NCBI GenBank assembly: GCA_017535315.1
Contig: JAFXUD010000053.1
Span: forward strand, 1 to 32,358
DNA length: 32,358 nucleotides
From: Victivallales bacterium
GTDB taxonomy: Bacteria > Verrucomicrobiota > Lentisphaeria > Oligosphaerales > Oligosphaeraceae
Direction: 5' to 3'
Made by a program: the position numbers and the translations under genes. Of this stretch, positions 1-8,111 are shown one piece after another; the stretch's first letter is position 1; each line of letters opens with the position of its first letter. The notes below the pieces were generated by a model. That model had not been told where the DNA came from. It was given only the letters and a program-made list of their open reading frames with translations, and did not search any database.

Positions 1-99
1 CCCGTCCCTCCTGTCCCTCCCGTCCCTTTTAGGCTTTAATTATTTGCAAGGCAATTAACAGTCCCTCCCGTCTCTCCTGTCCCTCCCGTCCCTTTCAGG
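1..99. repeat. Nonamer short tandem repeats, two clusters
   Basis: Two clusters (1-27 and 61-93) of a 9-nt unit, CCCGTCCCT alternating with CCTGTCCCT, equal to GGGACGGGA/GGGACAGGA on the minus strand. They are separated by an AT-rich spacer at about 31-60. The second cluster ends in TTCAGG, mirrored by CCTGAAAGGG at the far right end of the window, where the same units run on the plus strand. The repeat lies just downstream of the minus-strand gene ending at 134. No coding potential is evident. Nothing else is seen between 99 and 134. Confidence 0.85.
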
Positions 100-133
100 C
101 AAGAAGTATTAGCATGGTCGCCGTCTCCACGCC

Positions 134-694
134 CTATTTAATCTTCAAGTTATCCAGGAGAATATAGTCTCCGACTGCATAGAACATCTTACCGTAGAAG
201 GTATTGTGCCATAGTGTGACAAAAAGCTTCACGTCGCCGCTGGCCTCCGTGCGAAAAGTGCCACTGTACTCCTTCCAGTTGCCTGTAACCTCGTAGTAGG
301 AGGATTTGAGAGGCGGCGCAGGCATCATCGTGACTGGCAGTTTCCGTCCACTCTTTTCACGCAAATCCAGCAGGAAACGTGGGGCCGTGCCCTTTAAGTC
401 AAAAGAGAAGTGGTAGTCGGTGTTCGGCTCAAGAGCCAGCGTGAAGATGGCGTTCGCATGGACGCCCTGTTCCCCGTCGTTTCTCTGCTCAATGGATGCG
501 ACCTCCACCTTCACACAGTGGTTGCGCCCAATCTCCTCCATGATGATGGACATCTTCCGAAACGTGCTGCCGACAAACTGCTTCAGGCTCTCCGCTGGAG
601 CCTCGAAGTCGCCCAGTGGCGTGAGGTTCTCGGCAGCGATGGCAAAACCTCCCGCTGCCCATAGCAACAAAAGCCAGAAGATAAAAGCCTTCAT
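134..694 (-). CDS. Small secreted beta-sandwich (CBM4/9-like) protein
   Basis: 186 aa. The start is taken at MKAFIFWLLLL because GGGGAG sits about 9 nt upstream; an upstream ATG at 715 lies inside the preceding gene's end and has no comparable site. Residues 1-20 are a typical signal peptide ending around AIAA, so the product should be exported. The mature part begins NLTPLGDFEAP, the usual opening of CBM_4_9-like (galactose-binding-fold) domains, and closes with a strand reading DYILLDNLKIK, also typical. It is a single domain with no catalytic module. Only 1 nt separates it from the stop of the GH9 gene upstream, so the two are almost certainly co-transcribed and probably act on the same polysaccharide. 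Its ligand cannot be told from sequence. Family assignment is by pattern only. Confidence 0.7.
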   Translation of the reverse strand: MKAFIFWLLLLWAAGGFAIAAENLTPLGDFEAPAESLKQFVGSTFRKMSIIMEEIGRNHCVKVEVASIEQRNDGEQGVHANAIFTLALEPNTDYHFSFDLKGTAPRFLLDLREKSGRKLPVTMMPAPPLKSSYYEVTGNWKEYSGTFRTEASGDVKLFVTLWHNTFYGKMFYAVGDYILLDNLKIK

Positions 695-695
695 C

Positions 696-3635
696 TTACT
701 TGACTCCCCGCACAAAGGAGCTTCTCTCCAGTTCGCCCATCAGCATAATCGCATAGGCGGTAGGCTTCTGGTAAACCTCGCATCCGTAGTTGGTGGTGAT
801 GGTGCCGCCTGGGTTGCAGCTTACTGGCTTTGAGAGAAGCGGCATATAGCTCAGATAGCGGAAACCATTGGCCATCATGCCCTTGATGACGCCGTCCTCG
901 TGCCCTGGGCAGAAGGTCAGTCCAGACATCACGGCGACAAAACGCCAGCCCATCCCCGACACCTCGCAGATGTTCTGCGGATTGCGCCCCATCCAGAACT
1001 GAAGGGTCTTCTCGGCCAGAACTGCATATTCGTCCGTACCGAGGATGCGCCCTGCCCGTAGGAGCGTCACGGCGCAGAGAGTGCTCTCCGCCGTGATGCC
1101 AATTGCCATGCAGGGGCGTCCATAATGACGGCAGAGCCTACGATGATCGAATACGGGGAAAAGAGCGTTCAAGTCATAGCCAGGGAGAATCATCCCCTCC
1201 ACATAGCGCTTGATGGAGGGCTTCAACTGTGCCACTAGTGGCTCATTCGGGAAGAGCTCCGCATACTCCAGCATCACATTGAAGTAATGGAGGGTTGCGA
1301 AGAAGGAGCGATGAGTATCGTACTTTGCATAATCCAGCTTATTGTTCAGGTCAATAATGCGCGAAAGCATTCGCTCGGCCTCAAGTTTATAACTCGCCTT
1401 ACCCGTCAGTTGGTTAAGATAGAGGGCCACATAGGCGATTTTGGCGGCGCAGCGGGAGAAATCCGCATAGTTCCAGTTCTGCTTCGTCTCTAGGCCCTCT
1501 TTTTCAAAGAGTTCCTGCAGCTTCACATAATAGGCGGCCATGATGGCAGTACACTTTTCTGCCATCTGCGGATTGCTGTCGCGAAACGCTAGCGCCGCCA
1601 TGCCAAGAGCCTCGTAGAAAACCCACTGGTTCCCTGTTTCCCCCGTATAACCATTCTCGGTCTTCTGGACGAACGCGACGCGGTCGTCCTCTGTTCCAGG
1701 GATGCCGTCCGTGCATTCATCGGGAGCACGCCCATACCAGAAGCTCTTCTTCGTCACCGTGATATTCGGGTAGAGGAAAGTGCCATCTCCCATGTAGAGC
1801 TTATCCGTATAATTGACCACACCCCACATCAGCTCATCAGCCAGACGCGCCGCCAACGGGTGCCGCCCCCCAACTCCATTGAGGTCGCGCGCAATAGAGT
1901 AAATGGTGGAGGAGGAGCACGGCTGCTTGGAATCGTCCCCCGCATCCCGCCAACCACCCGTCAAGTCACGATGACCCAATATGTACTTGGGGTTCAAGCG
2001 TCCATCTGGCAGGTAAAGCAGGTTCTCCTTGCCGCGCGCCTCGTTGGAGACAAGCGTGGCGTCGTCCATGTAGTCTGGTTTCTGCTTCCAGCCTTCCTGC
2101 TTGAAACCCTGCCGCTGCAGATAAAGACCGTCCAGCAGGAAACGAATGCCATCCTCATAGACCTTTGGCCCTAGTTTGAAGGTGTGAGAGGTCATCCCGT
2201 TGGATTTCACGCAATAAGCTCCCGCTTTCTTGAAATCCGAGAAATCGGCGACAAACACCTCGCGGCCATACTGCCTCTCCGCAAGACGTTTCGCCTTGCC
2301 TCTGTAGGTGCACCTCTCCCCATCCCACAACTCAAACTCCTCGCTCAAGCCGCCCTTGCGACTCCAGATAATGGCATCCTTATATCCATCGGGGCGGTAT
2401 CCAAGCTGGTTGACGATGATTTCAGCATCCTCCTTCCCAAGCAAATCCAGCTCCACCTCCTTCACAAGAAGGCTACCCTGCTCCACCACGAGTCCGACAT
2501 CCCCTTTAAACGCCGACTTCGGCAGTTCAAACTCAAATACCACATCCTGCCAATCGCCTGTGTTGGCAAACTGCGGACTCTCCAGCGAAGCCACGGTTAT
2601 CTCCTTAGCCTTAACGCTTCTGTCGAGCCCCGTCAAGTTTACGCGGAAACGGTTGTTCCCCGAAATGGACTTGACCTTGCCGCGCAGGCTATATACACGC
2701 GTGTTGTCTAGGAACGGCTCGTTTGCCTGCCAAAGCTCCAGAGTGCCTGTCGAACTCATCTCCAAAACGCCATCCTTGTAGAGATAGACGCCTTCGCCGC
2801 GCTTCAGCCAATTGGCGATGCGCCCTCGTTTGTCCAAATACTCGAAATTCGGATTTGGGATGACGTTGGTGGGGGAGGCGAAGTGGAAAAGCACACCATC
2901 TGGCAGAACCTTCCTACCGCTGGTCAGATGCTGTCTGAGAGCCTTCTGCGTGGCATCGTAATACTCCGCACCCGCCAAATTCGCGAAAGAAGTTACATCA
3001 ATGCCCTGCTTTGCCAGATGCTTCTCGTAGCAGCTGCGAAGTATCGTCGCACTTACGCCAGCCAGGCGCAACGGAATGAAATGCTCCTTCTGACCATAGG
3101 CGCCGCCTTCCAGCAGGGAAACATAGGTGTCCGCCTTCTCGTGAAGGCTACGGCAGATGTTGATATTGACCATCACATCCCCTTCTTTAACGGCACAGTA
3201 GGGTGCCAGTTCCGCAAACGGCACGCGAAGCGTCACCTTCCATGCGTTCTCGGAAATCTCCGCCGTAGCGGTCGCCGATGAATCCCAATCCCACTCGCGA
3301 AAGCGCAGGTCCTGAATCGTCCCGAGGGGATTCACAATGAACTGCATATAATCCTTCCCTTCTCGGGCCGCATCGATGTAAACCTCGATACTGTCATCCT
3401 TATAGACGTTGCGGTCATGAAGCCTGGAGACCGCCGTGAGGCTCTCTTTCGGCTGCTCGCAGTTCAGCTCAAACACCAGAGCCTCGCCGTCATGGCTCAC
3501 CCGCGCATCCGTCCTGTATTTTGCCTTCGTCCCCGCCTTGCTGTGGAACTTCTGGAAGCTCACGGGGGTGATGAGTTCGCCAAACAATAAAGCCGTGGTA
3601 CAAAGGAAAACAATGACAAACACTATTTTTCGCAT
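696..3635 (-). CDS. Secreted multidomain glycoside hydrolase family 9 protein
   Basis: 979 aa from MRKIVFVIVFL; AAGGAG lies 5 nt before this ATG, and the longer reading from 3698 adds a tail with no ribosome site. Order: signal peptide (1-20); CBM9-like/DOMON-type domain (about 25-200, with the DDSIEVYIDA pattern); a second beta-sandwich (about 265-410); a CelD_N Ig-like domain beginning IIVNQLGYRPDGYKDA (about 415-505); then a GH9 (alpha/alpha)6 catalytic domain to the C-terminus. The catalytic base motif is GGWRDAGDD with Asp564 and Asp567. The general acid is probably Glu953 in NYGCEVYQKPTA, although the surrounding signature departs from the usual GH9 C-terminal pattern. GH9 enzymes cleave beta-glucans (endo- or exo-acting) with inversion. 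Substrate here is unknown; exo-glucosidase or glucosaminidase activity is also possible. It is first in an operon with the small secreted protein at 134-694. Confidence 0.87.
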   Translation of the reverse strand: MRKIVFVIVFLCTTALLFGELITPVSFQKFHSKAGTKAKYRTDARVSHDGEALVFELNCEQPKESLTAVSRLHDRNVYKDDSIEVYIDAAREGKDYMQFIVNPLGTIQDLRFREWDWDSSATATAEISENAWKVTLRVPFAELAPYCAVKEGDVMVNINICRSLHEKADTYVSLLEGGAYGQKEHFIPLRLAGVSATILRSCYEKHLAKQGIDVTSFANLAGAEYYDATQKALRQHLTSGRKVLPDGVLFHFASPTNVIPNPNFEYLDKRGRIANWLKRGEGVYLYKDGVLEMSSTGTLELWQANEPFLDNTRVYSLRGKVKSISGNNRFRVNLTGLDRSVKAKEITVASLESPQFANTGDWQDVVFEFELPKSAFKGDVGLVVEQGSLLVKEVELDLLGKEDAEIIVNQLGYRPDGYKDAIIWSRKGGLSEEFELWDGERCTYRGKAKRLAERQYGREVFVADFSDFKKAGAYCVKSNGMTSHTFKLGPKVYEDGIRFLLDGLYLQRQGFKQEGWKQKPDYMDDATLVSNEARGKENLLYLPDGRLNPKYILGHRDLTGGWRDAGDDSKQPCSSSTIYSIARDLNGVGGRHPLAARLADELMWGVVNYTDKLYMGDGTFLYPNITVTKKSFWYGRAPDECTDGIPGTEDDRVAFVQKTENGYTGETGNQWVFYEALGMAALAFRDSNPQMAEKCTAIMAAYYVKLQELFEKEGLETKQNWNYADFSRCAAKIAYVALYLNQLTGKASYKLEAERMLSRIIDLNNKLDYAKYDTHRSFFATLHYFNVMLEYAELFPNEPLVAQLKPSIKRYVEGMILPGYDLNALFPVFDHRRLCRHYGRPCMAIGITAESTLCAVTLLRAGRILGTDEYAVLAEKTLQFWMGRNPQNICEVSGMGWRFVAVMSGLTFCPGHEDGVIKGMMANGFRYLSYMPLLSKPVSCNPGGTITTNYGCEVYQKPTAYAIMLMGELERSSFVRGVK

Positions 3636-3670
3636 AATACTCCTTGTTGCAGTGGTGACTTTTTTTAGGA

Positions 3671-3698
3671 AATATAAAACATCACTTCCTCTTTTCAA
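3671..3698 (-). promoter_or_regulatory. Candidate sigma70-type promoter of the GH9 gene
   Basis: On the minus strand TTGAAA (3698-3693), a 16-nt spacer and TATATT (3676-3671) lie about 35 nt before the GH9 start codon. The fit to the vegetative consensus is good, but promoter rules for this phylum are not established, so this is a sequence-only prediction. Confidence 0.4.
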
Positions 3699-3733
3699 GA
3701 TGCTAGATAACCAAAAGACCTAAACAATGCATG

Positions 3734-3782
3734 GACGCGGGACATCGGACGCGGGACATCGGACGCGGGACATCGGACAGGA
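3734..3782. repeat. GAC heptad tandem repeat
   Basis: Seven consecutive heptamers: GACGCGG and GACATCG alternate three times without error (a perfect 14-mer three times), then GACAGGA. It sits between the divergent promoters of the GH9 gene and the pseudopilin pair. The GACNNNG register is the same as in the array at 15121-15204. It cannot be a CRISPR, since there are no spacers. Function is unknown. Confidence 0.9.
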
Positions 3783-3868
3783 TTTTTATGCCACTTACGT
3801 CGTTTAGGTCCTTCCCTTTCTTTTTTGGAAGAATAGGGCAAAAAACAGTCTTTTTTCAATATAAACTC

Positions 3869-3904
3869 TTGCGAATTAGTCAAAACAGTAGTATATTTAT
3901 ACTA
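3869..3904 (+). promoter_or_regulatory. Candidate promoter with operator-like palindrome for the pseudopilin pair
   Basis: TTGCGA (3869-3874), a 17-nt spacer and TATATT (3892-3897) form a plausible -35/-10 pair about 50 nt before the ATG at 3952. The -10 lies inside a perfect inverted repeat, TAGTATA-TT-TATACTA (3889-3904). That is the size and placement expected of a repressor operator, but an AT-rich palindrome can also arise by chance. No regulator in the window can be linked to it. Confidence 0.4.
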
Positions 3905-3951
3905 TTGTATGGTGATTGAATTGGAAAATTACAATATCCCTAGGAAAAACA

Positions 3952-4779
3952 ATGAAAAGAATCTTGTGTTTTACGCTGATTGAGCTACTGGTGGTCATTG
4001 CCATCATCGCCATTCTGGCAGCCATGCTTCTCCCAGCATTAGCCAAGGCCCGCGCCAAAGCAAGGGACATCTCCTGTATCAACAACATGAAGACTATGGG
4101 ATTGGCCATGCAACTTTACGCTGGTGATTTTGACGACTACATCGTGCCTGGTTATGGCTGGAATCCGCCTGGTCATGGCTGGACTTTCGGGAAATCCTGG
4201 ATTGCCGTCCTCTCTGGTCATAAACTGGCCACCACGGCGGGCGCGGGTTATGGCACCTCCATCAGCAACGACTTCCTGCAAGGCGACAGCGGCAAATGGC
4301 CAATGGAGGGCAGCACATTTGTCTGTCCCAGTTCTGGCGTTCCATGGGGTAATCCCAAGCAAAACCTCTACGGTGAAACCCACTACGGAATCAACTGGAT
4401 GCTTGCAGGTTCCACCTCGTATTCAAATAGCTCCGATGCCAACACAAGAGCCATCCTCGGCACTTTCCATACCATGGGAAGCCTGACCCTCCCCAGCGAG
4501 GCGGTCATCGTCTTCGACTCCAAGCGTGTTAAACAAAGCCTCATCAACTGGAACAACGGCATCGGCGGACGGCACGGCGGTACAAGCGACGGCCTCACCG
4601 AAAGCTATTCCAACGACTGGCCGACTGGTACCCGCGTCCCCCAGGCAAAGACCAACTGGCTCATGATGGACGGTCATGCAGAAACCCAGACGTATGTCTG
4701 GTGGAACCAGCGCAAAGCGGACCAGGCCGTTCCAAACAACGATGGCCGCAAGCCCTTCTTCCGCGGCTTCCGTCCCTGA
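3952..4779 (+). CDS. Type II secretion-like pseudopilin, DUF1559/H-X9-DG type (copy 1)
   Basis: 275 aa. The start is at [13 protein letters not shown], with AGGA 8-9 nt upstream; an earlier TTG at 3916 would add 12 residues that break the short prepilin leader. A prepilin cleavage/methylation site (FTLIELL) is followed by one hydrophobic helix (about residues 9-28) and the charged stretch [11 protein letters not shown]. The globular part ends with GRHGGTSDG and then [10 protein letters not shown], which matches the C-terminal DGH motif of the pseudopilins abundant in Lentisphaerae and Planctomycetes. The residue before the processing site is Cys, not the usual Gly. A paralogue follows at 4831. 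Such proteins form minor pseudopilus subunits or surface filaments; the individual role is unknown. No secretion ATPase or prepilin peptidase gene is present here. Confidence 0.88.
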   Translation: MKRILCFTLIELLVVIAIIAILAAMLLPALAKARAKARDISCINNMKTMGLAMQLYAGDFDDYIVPGYGWNPPGHGWTFGKSWIAVLSGHKLATTAGAGYGTSISNDFLQGDSGKWPMEGSTFVCPSSGVPWGNPKQNLYGETHYGINWMLAGSTSYSNSSDANTRAILGTFHTMGSLTLPSEAVIVFDSKRVKQSLINWNNGIGGRHGGTSDGLTESYSNDWPTGTRVPQAKTNWLMMDGHAETQTYVWWNQRKADQAVPNNDGRKPFFRGFRP

Positions 4780-4830
4780 TACCTTAGTTTTTCATTAACT
4801 AATTCTCACCAACACAAGACTGGACACACG

Positions 4831-5643
4831 ATGAAAAAAGTTTTCGCGTTCACTCTCATTGAACTGCTGGTAGTCATTGCGATCATCGCGATTCTGGCCG
4901 CCATGCTCCTCCCAGCATTAGCCAAGGCCCGCGCCAAAGCAAGGGATATCTCCTGCATCAACAACATGAAGACCATCGGACTGGCCATCCAGCTCTACGC
5001 TGGCGACCACGATGACTACATCGTGCCTGGCCGCGGCTGGAATCCACCCACCAACGGCTGGAGCTTCGCTGGCACATGGTGCGCCATTCTCGCTGGCTGG
5101 AAATACTCTGTCACGGCGGGCGCGGGCTATGGGTGTTCCATCAGCGATGACTTCCTACAAGGCTCCAACGGGAAATGGCCGATGCAGGGCAGCACATACG
5201 TCTGCCCCAGCTCGGGCGTGCCATGGGGCAGACCCGAGGACAACCTCTACAACGAGACCCACTACGCCATGAACATCCTGCTCAGTGGCGACAAGAACTG
5301 GGCTAGTTCCAGTCCAGTCAACGGCACCTTCCGCACCCTCGGCTGCCTCACCATCCCCAGCGAAGCAGTCATTGTCATGGACTCCAAGCGCGTCAAATCA
5401 GCCATGATGAACTGGAGCAACGGCATTGGCGGCAGGCACGGCGGCACAAGCGACGGCCTCACCGAAAACTACAGCAATGACTGGCCGACTGGTACCCGCG
5501 TCCGCACCGCCAAGACCAACTGGCTCATGATGGACGGCCACGCGGAAACCAATGACTTCAACTGGTGGGACCAACGCACGGCGGATGCTGGCACCTTCAA
5601 CGGCGACTCCCGCAGACAGTTCTTCCGCGGCTTCCGTCCCTGA
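4831..5643 (+). CDS. Type II secretion-like pseudopilin, DUF1559/H-X9-DG type (copy 2)
   Basis: 270 aa, starting [13 protein letters not shown], 51 nt after copy 1. It shares the N-terminal helix and [14 protein letters not shown] almost residue for residue with copy 1, and keeps the internal landmarks [15 protein letters not shown] (here [11 protein letters not shown]), [10 protein letters not shown] and [10 protein letters not shown], ending FFRGFRP as copy 1 does. Residue -1 to the processing site is Ala. A 30-40 nt stretch near the 5' end is virtually identical at DNA level in both genes, suggesting recent duplication or gene conversion. The ribosome site is weak (no clear purine run before the ATG), so translation may be coupled to copy 1. 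A terminator at 5683 closes the pair. Confidence 0.88.
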   Translation: MKKVFAFTLIELLVVIAIIAILAAMLLPALAKARAKARDISCINNMKTIGLAIQLYAGDHDDYIVPGRGWNPPTNGWSFAGTWCAILAGWKYSVTAGAGYGCSISDDFLQGSNGKWPMQGSTYVCPSSGVPWGRPEDNLYNETHYAMNILLSGDKNWASSSPVNGTFRTLGCLTIPSEAVIVMDSKRVKSAMMNWSNGIGGRHGGTSDGLTENYSNDWPTGTRVRTAKTNWLMMDGHAETNDFNWWDQRTADAGTFNGDSRRQFFRGFRP

Positions 5644-5682
5644 TGCTTCATCCATGAAAGAATCATGACCTATCTACTGAGC

Positions 5683-5721
5683 ACCGCACCCAAACCAATG
5701 TGTGCGGTTTTCAGTTTTTTT
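5683..5721 (+). terminator. Intrinsic terminator after the pseudopilin pair
   Basis: A 7-bp stem ACCGCAC/GTGCGGT (5683-5689 and 5702-5708) with a 12-nt loop is followed by TTTCAGTTTTTTT on the plus strand. It lies 40 nt after the stop codon of the second pseudopilin. Confidence 0.75.
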
Positions 5722-5775
5722 ATTCCGATTGTTGTTCAATACCCCAAATAATAGATTTTTGAAAGAGCCGAAACA

Positions 5776-7413
5776 ATGCCAATCACTGAAATCCTGGAGA
5801 AAAACGCCTCTTTGTACGGCAATGATGTTGCCCTGGTTGAAATCAACCCCCAAGAGCTCGAAAAACGACATACCACCTGGCGTGAATATTCCCTGATAGA
5901 GTCAAGCGCCTTTGACGCGTTCCGTTCCGAAATGACCTGGGCCGAGTTTGACAAGAAGGCCAACCGCCTCGCCAATCTCCTCCTCGCGCGCGGTATTCAA
6001 AAGGGACAGAAGGTCGGCATCCTCCTGATGAACTGCCTTGAATGGCTCCCCATCTACTTCGGTATCCTTAAGAGCGGGGCAATGGCGGTGCCGCTCAACT
6101 TCCGCTACACCTCCGAGGAAATCCGCTACTGCCTGGACTTGGCAGACGTGGAAGTGCTGCTTTTCGGTCCTGAGTTCGTGGGGCGCGTGGAGGCCATCTG
6201 CGACAAACTCCCAAAAATCAAGTCCATGTTCTATGTGGGCGACGAATGCCCCTCCTTTGCGGAACCATACGCAAAGATGGTCTCCTACTGCACAAGCAGG
6301 GCGCCGCTGGTCGAAATTACGGACAACGACGATGCCGCCATCTACTTCTCCTCTGGCACCACGGGATTTCCCAAGGCCATCGTTCATCTCCACCGCAGCC
6401 TGATGCATTCCTGCAAGGTGGAGCAGAACCATCATGGACAGACACGCGAAGATACCTTCCTCTGCATCCCACCCCTTTACCATACAGGTGCCAAGATGCA
6501 CTGGTTCGGTAGCTTCCTGGTCGGCGGCAAGGCCGTCCTTCTGAAGGGCATCAAACCAGAATGGATCATCCGCACTGTCTCAGCCGAAAAATGCACCATC
6601 GTCTGGCTGCTCGTCCCATGGGCGCAGGACATCTTGGACGCCATTGACCGAGGCGAGATCAACCTCTCTGATTACAAGCTGGACCAGTGGCGCCTGATGC
6701 ACATTGGCGCGCAACCCGTACCCCCAAGTCTCATCAAGCGCTGGAAATCCGTTTTCCCGAACCATGCCTACGACACAAACTACGGCCTCAGCGAATCCAT
6801 CGGGCCAGGTGCCGTCCACCTGGGTGTCGAGAACATCGACCATGTCGGTGCCATCGGCGTGGCTGGATATGGCTGGCAGACCAGAATCGTTGATGAAAAA
6901 CACCACCCCGTAGCCAAAGGCCAAGTTGGTGAGCTGGCCATCAAAGGCGACGGCGTGATGAAATGCTATTACAAGGATGAAAAGGCCACCCATGAGGTTC
7001 TTCAGGACGGCTGGCTCTTCACGGGCGACATGGCGCGCGAATCCGAGGACGGCTTCATCTACCTCGTTGACCGCAAGAAAGACGTCATTATCACAGGAGG
7101 CGAAAACCTCTACCCTGTCCAGATCGAGGACTTCCTGCGCAAGAACGACGCCATCAAGGATGTGGCTGTCATCGGCCTCCCTGATAAGCGCTTGGGCGAA
7201 ATCGCCGCTGCCATCATCGAGGTCAAGCAGGGATTCAGCCTATCCGAGCAGGAGGTCAATGATTTCTGTCTTGCCCTGCCCCGCTATCAGCGCCCTCGTA
7301 AAATCATCTTCGCGGAGGTTCCCCGCAACCCGACTGGCAAAATCGAAAAACCGAAGCTGCGCAAGATGTATGGTGCCGAACAGCTCGTCGCCATGCAGAA
7401 CGAAATCAAATAA
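5776..7413 (+). CDS. AMP-forming acyl-CoA synthetase/ligase (ANL superfamily)
   Basis: 545 aa, the usual length for fatty- or aryl-acid:CoA ligases. ATP-dependent adenylation of a carboxylic acid followed by transfer to CoA, in the cytoplasm. Motifs in order: P-loop SSGTTGFPK (residues 192-200), TNYGLSES (about 335), GWLFTGDMA, the hinge region DRKKDVIITGGENLYP, and the C-terminal NPTGKIEK with catalytic Lys522. The N-terminal region (about 10-45) carries a short insertion before the first conserved block (EMTWAEFDKKANRLAN). The gene stands alone between two intrinsic terminators, so it is probably monocistronic. The substrate cannot be read from sequence: medium- or long-chain fatty acids are the default guess, aromatic acids are possible. 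The start is supported by homology-like N-terminal content rather than by a strong ribosome site. Confidence 0.88.
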   Translation: MPITEILEKNASLYGNDVALVEINPQELEKRHTTWREYSLIESSAFDAFRSEMTWAEFDKKANRLANLLLARGIQKGQKVGILLMNCLEWLPIYFGILKSGAMAVPLNFRYTSEEIRYCLDLADVEVLLFGPEFVGRVEAICDKLPKIKSMFYVGDECPSFAEPYAKMVSYCTSRAPLVEITDNDDAAIYFSSGTTGFPKAIVHLHRSLMHSCKVEQNHHGQTREDTFLCIPPLYHTGAKMHWFGSFLVGGKAVLLKGIKPEWIIRTVSAEKCTIVWLLVPWAQDILDAIDRGEINLSDYKLDQWRLMHIGAQPVPPSLIKRWKSVFPNHAYDTNYGLSESIGPGAVHLGVENIDHVGAIGVAGYGWQTRIVDEKHHPVAKGQVGELAIKGDGVMKCYYKDEKATHEVLQDGWLFTGDMARESEDGFIYLVDRKKDVIITGGENLYPVQIEDFLRKNDAIKDVAVIGLPDKRLGEIAAAIIEVKQGFSLSEQEVNDFCLALPRYQRPRKIIFAEVPRNPTGKIEKPKLRKMYGAEQLVAMQNEIK

Positions 7414-7416
7414 CCT

Positions 7417-7495
7417 GTAGAGGTAATTTCAAAACTATCATTGAAATGCGCTAAGAGATGGGCACATTTCGCGCTAGTTTTGGAAATACCTCTGC
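7417..7495. repeat. Small palindromic (MITE/REP-like) element
   Basis: 79-nt imperfect palindrome. The left end AGAGGTAATTTCAAAACT (7419-7436) faces the right end AGTTTTGGAAATACCTCT (7476-7493), with an inner GAAATG/CATTTC pairing. Read inwards, both ends share GAGGTA, then TTTC and AAAACTA. It lies between the ligase stop codon and its terminator. A related end occurs at 9456. No transposase is present. Confidence 0.6.
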
Positions 7496-7507
7496 AAATA
7501 GATTTTA

Positions 7508-7550
7508 GGGCTACTGCTTAAATATTTAGTTTAGCAGTAGCCCTTTTTTT
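7508..7550 (+). terminator. Intrinsic terminator after the acyl-CoA ligase
   Basis: A perfect 11-bp stem GGGCTACTGCT/AGCAGTAGCCC (7508-7518 and 7533-7543) is followed directly by seven T on the plus strand. It also separates the ligase from the convergent HTH gene that ends at 7563. Confidence 0.9.
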
Positions 7551-7562
7551 ATCAAATCGTTT

Positions 7563-8111
7563 TCAGGGTTCCTTACCGTTTTCTTCCTGGTTGTTCCGAG
7601 AATGGAAAATTATGTTTTCCTTTTCTTTCTGGGCAAACCCTCTAAACATCATAGGCGGTAACAACTCGCGCAAGGCGGAAATGGCTGCCTTGTCCATCTT
7701 CCGTATGAACTCCTCCCCTGTTTCTGGGCTCTGAGCGCAGATGTCATATACTTTACTAATTCTCTCCATGCAAAACATGATGCTGTCAGGAAGAATAGGA
7801 TGTGGCTGTTGAGAAGCATGTCCAGGACGAATCTGAGACTTGACAAGCATATCCACTTCGCCGCATATAAACGGACGGAACTTTTCGCAGGTACTAGCAG
7901 AAAGCCGATAGGTTGGACCATATTCCCACTTGTGAAGAGTCTGCGGGGTTATGTCAAAATATCTTGCGACATTCATTTTAGAAACATTCAATTCTGCTAT
8001 TTTATGCCGAAGAAGCTTTCTGAAACCATCTGTCAGAACGCCATAGAAATCATCAGGAAACGGTAAATCATCGGATTGCGACATTTCATTTTTTCTTTTT
8101 GTGTTACTCAT
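7563..8111 (-). CDS. Putative HTH (XRE-like) DNA-binding protein
   Basis: 182 aa from MSNTKRKNEMSQ; AGAGGA lies 7-8 nt before this ATG, and the upstream ATG at 8153 has no such site. A helix-turn-helix of XRE/Cro type is visible around residues 40-80: FRKLLRHKIAELNVSK, then MNVARYFDITPQTLHKWEYG, where the turn and recognition helix end in the typical KWE. The C-terminal 100 residues are charged, and I do not recognise them. No signal peptide or membrane segment. Both gene and flanks are clearly AT-richer than the rest of the window, which suggests transfer or relaxed selection. Target genes are unknown; the neighbouring ligase is convergent and so not an obvious target. Confidence 0.62.
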   Translation of the reverse strand: MSNTKRKNEMSQSDDLPFPDDFYGVLTDGFRKLLRHKIAELNVSKMNVARYFDITPQTLHKWEYGPTYRLSASTCEKFRPFICGEVDMLVKSQIRPGHASQQPHPILPDSIMFCMERISKVYDICAQSPETGEEFIRKMDKAAISALRELLPPMMFRGFAQKEKENIIFHSRNNQEENGKEP

